Part shown: positions 62,185-64,000 of the stretch, piece after piece
How positions within the stretch are numbered: the first letter of the stretch is position 1
Layout: every line of letters begins with the position of its first letter
Assembly (NCBI RefSeq): GCF_004331435.1
Contig: NZ_SJKA01000003.1
Span: 248,001-312,000 of the forward strand
DNA length: 64,000 nt
Reading direction: 5' to 3'
DNA from: Kribbella sindirgiensis
GTDB taxonomy: Bacteria; Actinomycetota; Actinomycetes; Propionibacteriales; Kribbellaceae
Made by a program: the position numbers and the translations under genes
The notes under the pieces: model-generated
Database searches by the model: none
What the model saw: the letters and a program-made list of their open reading frames with translations, nothing else
Told to the model about the DNA's origin: nothing

Positions 62185-62298
62185 TCAGCCCTGCCGCTGC
62201 TTGTGCCGCGGGTTCTCGCAGATCACCATGACCCGGCCGTGACGGCGGATCACCTTGCACTTGTCGCAGATCTTCTTGACGCTCGGATTGACCTTCAT
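62185..62298 (-). CDS. rpmJ: 50S ribosomal protein L36
   Basis: This 37-residue protein reads [20 protein letters not shown], then [17 protein letters not shown]. It is the zinc-binding form, with Cys11, Cys14, Cys27 and His32. It is a normal-length L36 between infA and rpsM, the standard location. A zinc-free paralogue, if any, lies outside the window. Confidence 0.97.
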   Translation of the reverse strand: MKVNPSVKKICDKCKVIRRHGRVMVICENPRHKQRQG

Positions 62299-62331
62299 CG
62301 AGCTACTTTCTTCGACAGGTGTTGGTGGGTC

Positions 62332-62553
62332 TTACTTGTACCGATAGACGATCCGACCCCGGGTGAGGTCGTACGGCGACAGCTCCACGACGACCCGGTC
62401 CTCGGGGAGGATCCGGATGTAGTGCTGCCTCATCTTGCCGCTGATGTGCGCGAGCACCTTGTGCCCGTTGGACAGCTCAACACGGAACATCGCGTTCGGC
62501 AGGGCCTCGACGATGGTGCCCTCGAGTTCGATAACTCCCTCTTTTTTGGGCAT
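62332..62553 (-). CDS. infA: Translation initiation factor IF-1
   Basis: The 73-residue S1-like OB fold is complete: [40 protein letters not shown] and [22 protein letters not shown]-1 sits in the ribosomal A site during initiation. GCGAGGAC precedes the ATG. It is first of this ribosomal operon; the 97-base gap before it should hold the promoter. Confidence 0.98.
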   Translation of the reverse strand: MPKKEGVIELEGTIVEALPNAMFRVELSNGHKVLAHISGKMRQHYIRILPEDRVVVELSPYDLTRGRIVYRYK

Positions 62554-62650
62554 GTCCTCGCACTTCTGTAGACGTGACTGGCTATGGCCACAAAGTAGCC
62601 AAGGACCGAGTGTACGCCAGACACCCAGGCGAAACCCAATCGAGACCCGG

Positions 62651-62980
62651 TCAGCGCACCCGCGAGGCCTCGAGCTCGGTCAGATGCTCCGATCCCCAGG
62701 TGTCCAAGGGTATCAGCGCTTCGTTGAGTGATCGCCCGAGTTCGGTGAGTGAGTACTCCACCTTCGGCGGCACCTGGTGGAACACCTCCCGGTGCACGAT
62801 GTCCCGCGATTCCAGCTCCCGCAGTTGCTGGATCAGCATCTTCTCGGTGACCCCGGAGATCTCCCGCCGCAACTCCCCGAACCGCATCGGCCCGTGGTGC
62901 AACGCCCACAGGATCCGCGGCTTCCACTTCCCGCCGATCACATCGGCGGCGGCGTCCAGGCCACAGGTGTAGGCGCGCAT
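62651..62980 (-). CDS. HxlR-family transcriptional regulator
   Basis: The ATG at 62980 (GGAAGGG before it) gives 109 residues. The winged-helix HxlR signature is complete: [60 protein letters not shown] and [13 protein letters not shown]. Cys6 is the residue that senses reactive electrophiles or oxidants in several family members. It is divergent from the imine-reductase-like gene across a dyad and probably controls it. Confidence 0.93.
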   Translation of the reverse strand: MRAYTCGLDAAADVIGGKWKPRILWALHHGPMRFGELRREISGVTEKMLIQQLRELESRDIVHREVFHQVPPKVEYSLTELGRSLNEALIPLDTWGSEHLTELEASRVR

Positions 62981-62995
62981 ACTTACCCTTCCGTC

Positions 62996-63020
62996 AGTAC
63001 CTGACTATTTAGTGGGTACT
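62996..63020. promoter_or_regulatory. HxlR operator candidate AGTACC-N13-GGTACT
   Basis: Perfect 6-bp arms around a 13-base A/T-rich spacer lie in the 76-base divergent gap between the HxlR gene and the reductase gene. Such GTACC...GGTAC dyads are common for HxlR regulators. The -10 side of both promoters should overlap it. Confidence 0.65.
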
Positions 63021-63056
63021 TGTCCATCCTAAAGCTTAAGCACCAGGGTGGACGGC

Positions 63057-63914
63057 ATGAAGACACCTGTCACCGTCCTTGGGCTCGGGGCGATGGGGAC
63101 CGCTCTCGCCCGGGCCTACCTGGCCGCCGGCCATCCGACCACCGTCTGGAACCGCACCCCCGGCCGCTCTCCCGAACTCGACGCGGTGCGCGCCGCGACA
63201 GCCGCCGAGGCGATCGCCGCGAGTCCGCTCGTGATCGTCTGCCTGCTCGTCGACGACACCGTCCGCAGCACACTGGACGGCATCGATCTGAGCGGCAAGA
63301 CAGTCGTCAACCTCACCAACAGCACTCCCGACCAGGCCCGCGCGACCGCGGAACGAGTCTCGGCCGCGGGAGCGCAGTACGTCGACGGCGGGATCATGGC
63401 AGTGCCCGCGATGATCGGCGGTCCCGCGGCGTTCATCTTCTACAGCGGCGTACCGGAAGCGTTCGAGAAGCACCGCGCCGATCTGTCCGTGCCGGCACGT
63501 CCCGAGTACGTCGGCGCCGATCCGGGGCTCGCAGCCCTGTACGACATCGCCTTGCTGAGCGCGATGTACGGGATGTTCGGCGGCGCCCAGCACGCGCTGG
63601 CGCTGGTCGGCACCGAGAACGTCCCGGCCGGACCGTTCACCGAACGCTTCCTCTTCCCGTGGCTGACCGCGATGCTCGGCTCGCTGCCTCCCATCGCCGA
63701 GGATCTCGACAACGGGCCGGGCGACACCGCCGGCTCGAACCTCGCGATGCAGGCAGCCTCCTTCGACAACCTGACCGAAACGTCCATTGCACAAGGCGTC
63801 GACCCGATGCTGGTGGCGCCGATGGGCGAACTGCTGCGCAGGGCAGTCGCCGCTGGGCACGGCGACGGGGACCTCGCGGCGCTCATCGGCGTACTCAGGA
63901 CTCCTGCTGAGTAG
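63057..63914 (+). CDS. NAD(P)-dependent reductase of the imine reductase / beta-hydroxyacid dehydrogenase family
   Basis: The ATG at 63057 gives 285 residues; a GTG at 63048 is also possible. The N-terminal Rossmann fold has TVLGLGAMGTALARAYLAAG and VWNRTPGR (Arg favouring NADPH). LTNSTPDQARATAERV and YVDGGIMAVPAMIGGP follow. The C-terminal half (YDIALLSAMYGMFGGAQHAL) is the imine-reductase-type dimer domain rather than the lysine-containing dehydrogenase form. It would reduce cyclic imines or related carbonyls. It is divergent from, and probably repressed by, the HxlR protein. Confidence 0.88.
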   Translation: MKTPVTVLGLGAMGTALARAYLAAGHPTTVWNRTPGRSPELDAVRAATAAEAIAASPLVIVCLLVDDTVRSTLDGIDLSGKTVVNLTNSTPDQARATAERVSAAGAQYVDGGIMAVPAMIGGPAAFIFYSGVPEAFEKHRADLSVPARPEYVGADPGLAALYDIALLSAMYGMFGGAQHALALVGTENVPAGPFTERFLFPWLTAMLGSLPPIAEDLDNGPGDTAGSNLAMQAASFDNLTETSIAQGVDPMLVAPMGELLRRAVAAGHGDGDLAALIGVLRTPAE

Positions 63915-64000
63915 CCGCCCACTGCTCACCCGCACGCCAGACCTGCTCGGGCATCAGGTCGAGCAGGTCGCAGGCCGCGTCCAGTTGGGCGAGGGCGGTG
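63895..64000 (-). CDS. C-terminal end of a gene cut by the window edge
   Basis: The last 34 codons of a minus-strand frame are open and have high G/C in third positions: TALAQLDAACDLLDLMPEQV, then WRAGEQWAATQQES and TGA. It overlaps the end of the reductase gene by 20 bases. Too little is present to name a family. Confidence 0.45.
   Translation of the reverse strand, partial: TALAQLDAACDLLDLMPEQVWRAGEQWAATQQES

Noticed and set aside
1-64000. CRISPR arrays, tRNA or rRNA genes, integrases, transposases
   Set aside because: None seen by eye on either strand. The palindromic repeats have no spacer periodicity and no associated recombinase gene.

Overview
The window is GC-rich DNA from an actinobacterium. 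Codon third positions are strongly G/C, many genes start with GTG, several mRNAs look leaderless, and the ribosomal order infA-rpmJ-rpsM-rpsK-rpsD-rpoA-rplQ-truA (read right to left) is actinobacterial. The many LacI/ROK-controlled sugar ABC systems, a SigE-type sigma factor, an F420-type (LLM) oxidoreductase and a YD-repeat wall protein fit a soil Propionibacteriales member such as Kribbella. That placement is inference, not proof.

Layout. 1-5741: most of a giant secreted YD-repeat (RHS-like) protein on the minus strand, running off the left edge. 5829-14000: a phosphopantetheinyl transferase, then a muropeptide-recycling cluster: NagZ fused to an endonuclease/exonuclease/phosphatase (EEP) domain, NamZ, an AmiE-like serine hydrolase, a MurR-like regulator and MurQ. 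13992-16272: LtrA-family membrane protein and a lipoprotein. 16285-23874: a minus-strand sugar ABC operon with ThuA and Gfo/Idh/MocA genes, ending in a ketol-acid reductoisomerase that resembles the plant enzyme, with a divergent LacI regulator. 23798-28190: an IlvY-type LysR regulator, a secreted tripeptidyl-aminopeptidase-like hydrolase and a two-component system. 28147-35718: a LacI-type sensor without a DNA-binding domain, a divergent ROK regulator and a five-gene oligopeptide/oligosaccharide ABC operon. 35719-36071: intergenic DNA made largely of long palindromes. 36072-40928: glmM, rpsI, rplM, citrate synthase and an LLM oxidoreductase. 41158-46565: a LacI-controlled sugar importer ending in a sulfatase. 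46666-52776: DoxX, a SnoaL-like protein, a TetR regulator, a GH18-like enzyme, a PH-domain membrane protein and an ABC-F ATPase. 52886-57152: two unrecognised proteins, a SigE-type sigma factor with a membrane partner, and a zeta-toxin-like kinase with a small overlapping partner. 57192-62553: a methyltransferase, truA and the alpha/spc-end ribosomal operon. 62651-64000: an HxlR regulator, an imine-reductase-like enzyme and a gene cut off by the right edge.

How parts work together. The NagZ-NamZ-AmiE set should strip muropeptides outside the membrane to GlcNAc, MurNAc and peptides. MurQ turns MurNAc-6-phosphate into GlcNAc-6-phosphate and MurR probably senses the pathway. The window has no MurNAc transporter or kinase. 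GlmM makes the GlcN-1-phosphate that re-enters wall synthesis. Each carbohydrate importer sits beside its own regulator and has a visible inverted repeat in front of it.

Most unusual items: the NagZ-EEP fusion, the plant-like KARI with an IlvY-type regulator nearby, the regulator without a DNA-binding domain paired with a ROK repressor, the dispersed ~105-bp palindrome, and the extra C-terminal module on ribosomal protein L17.
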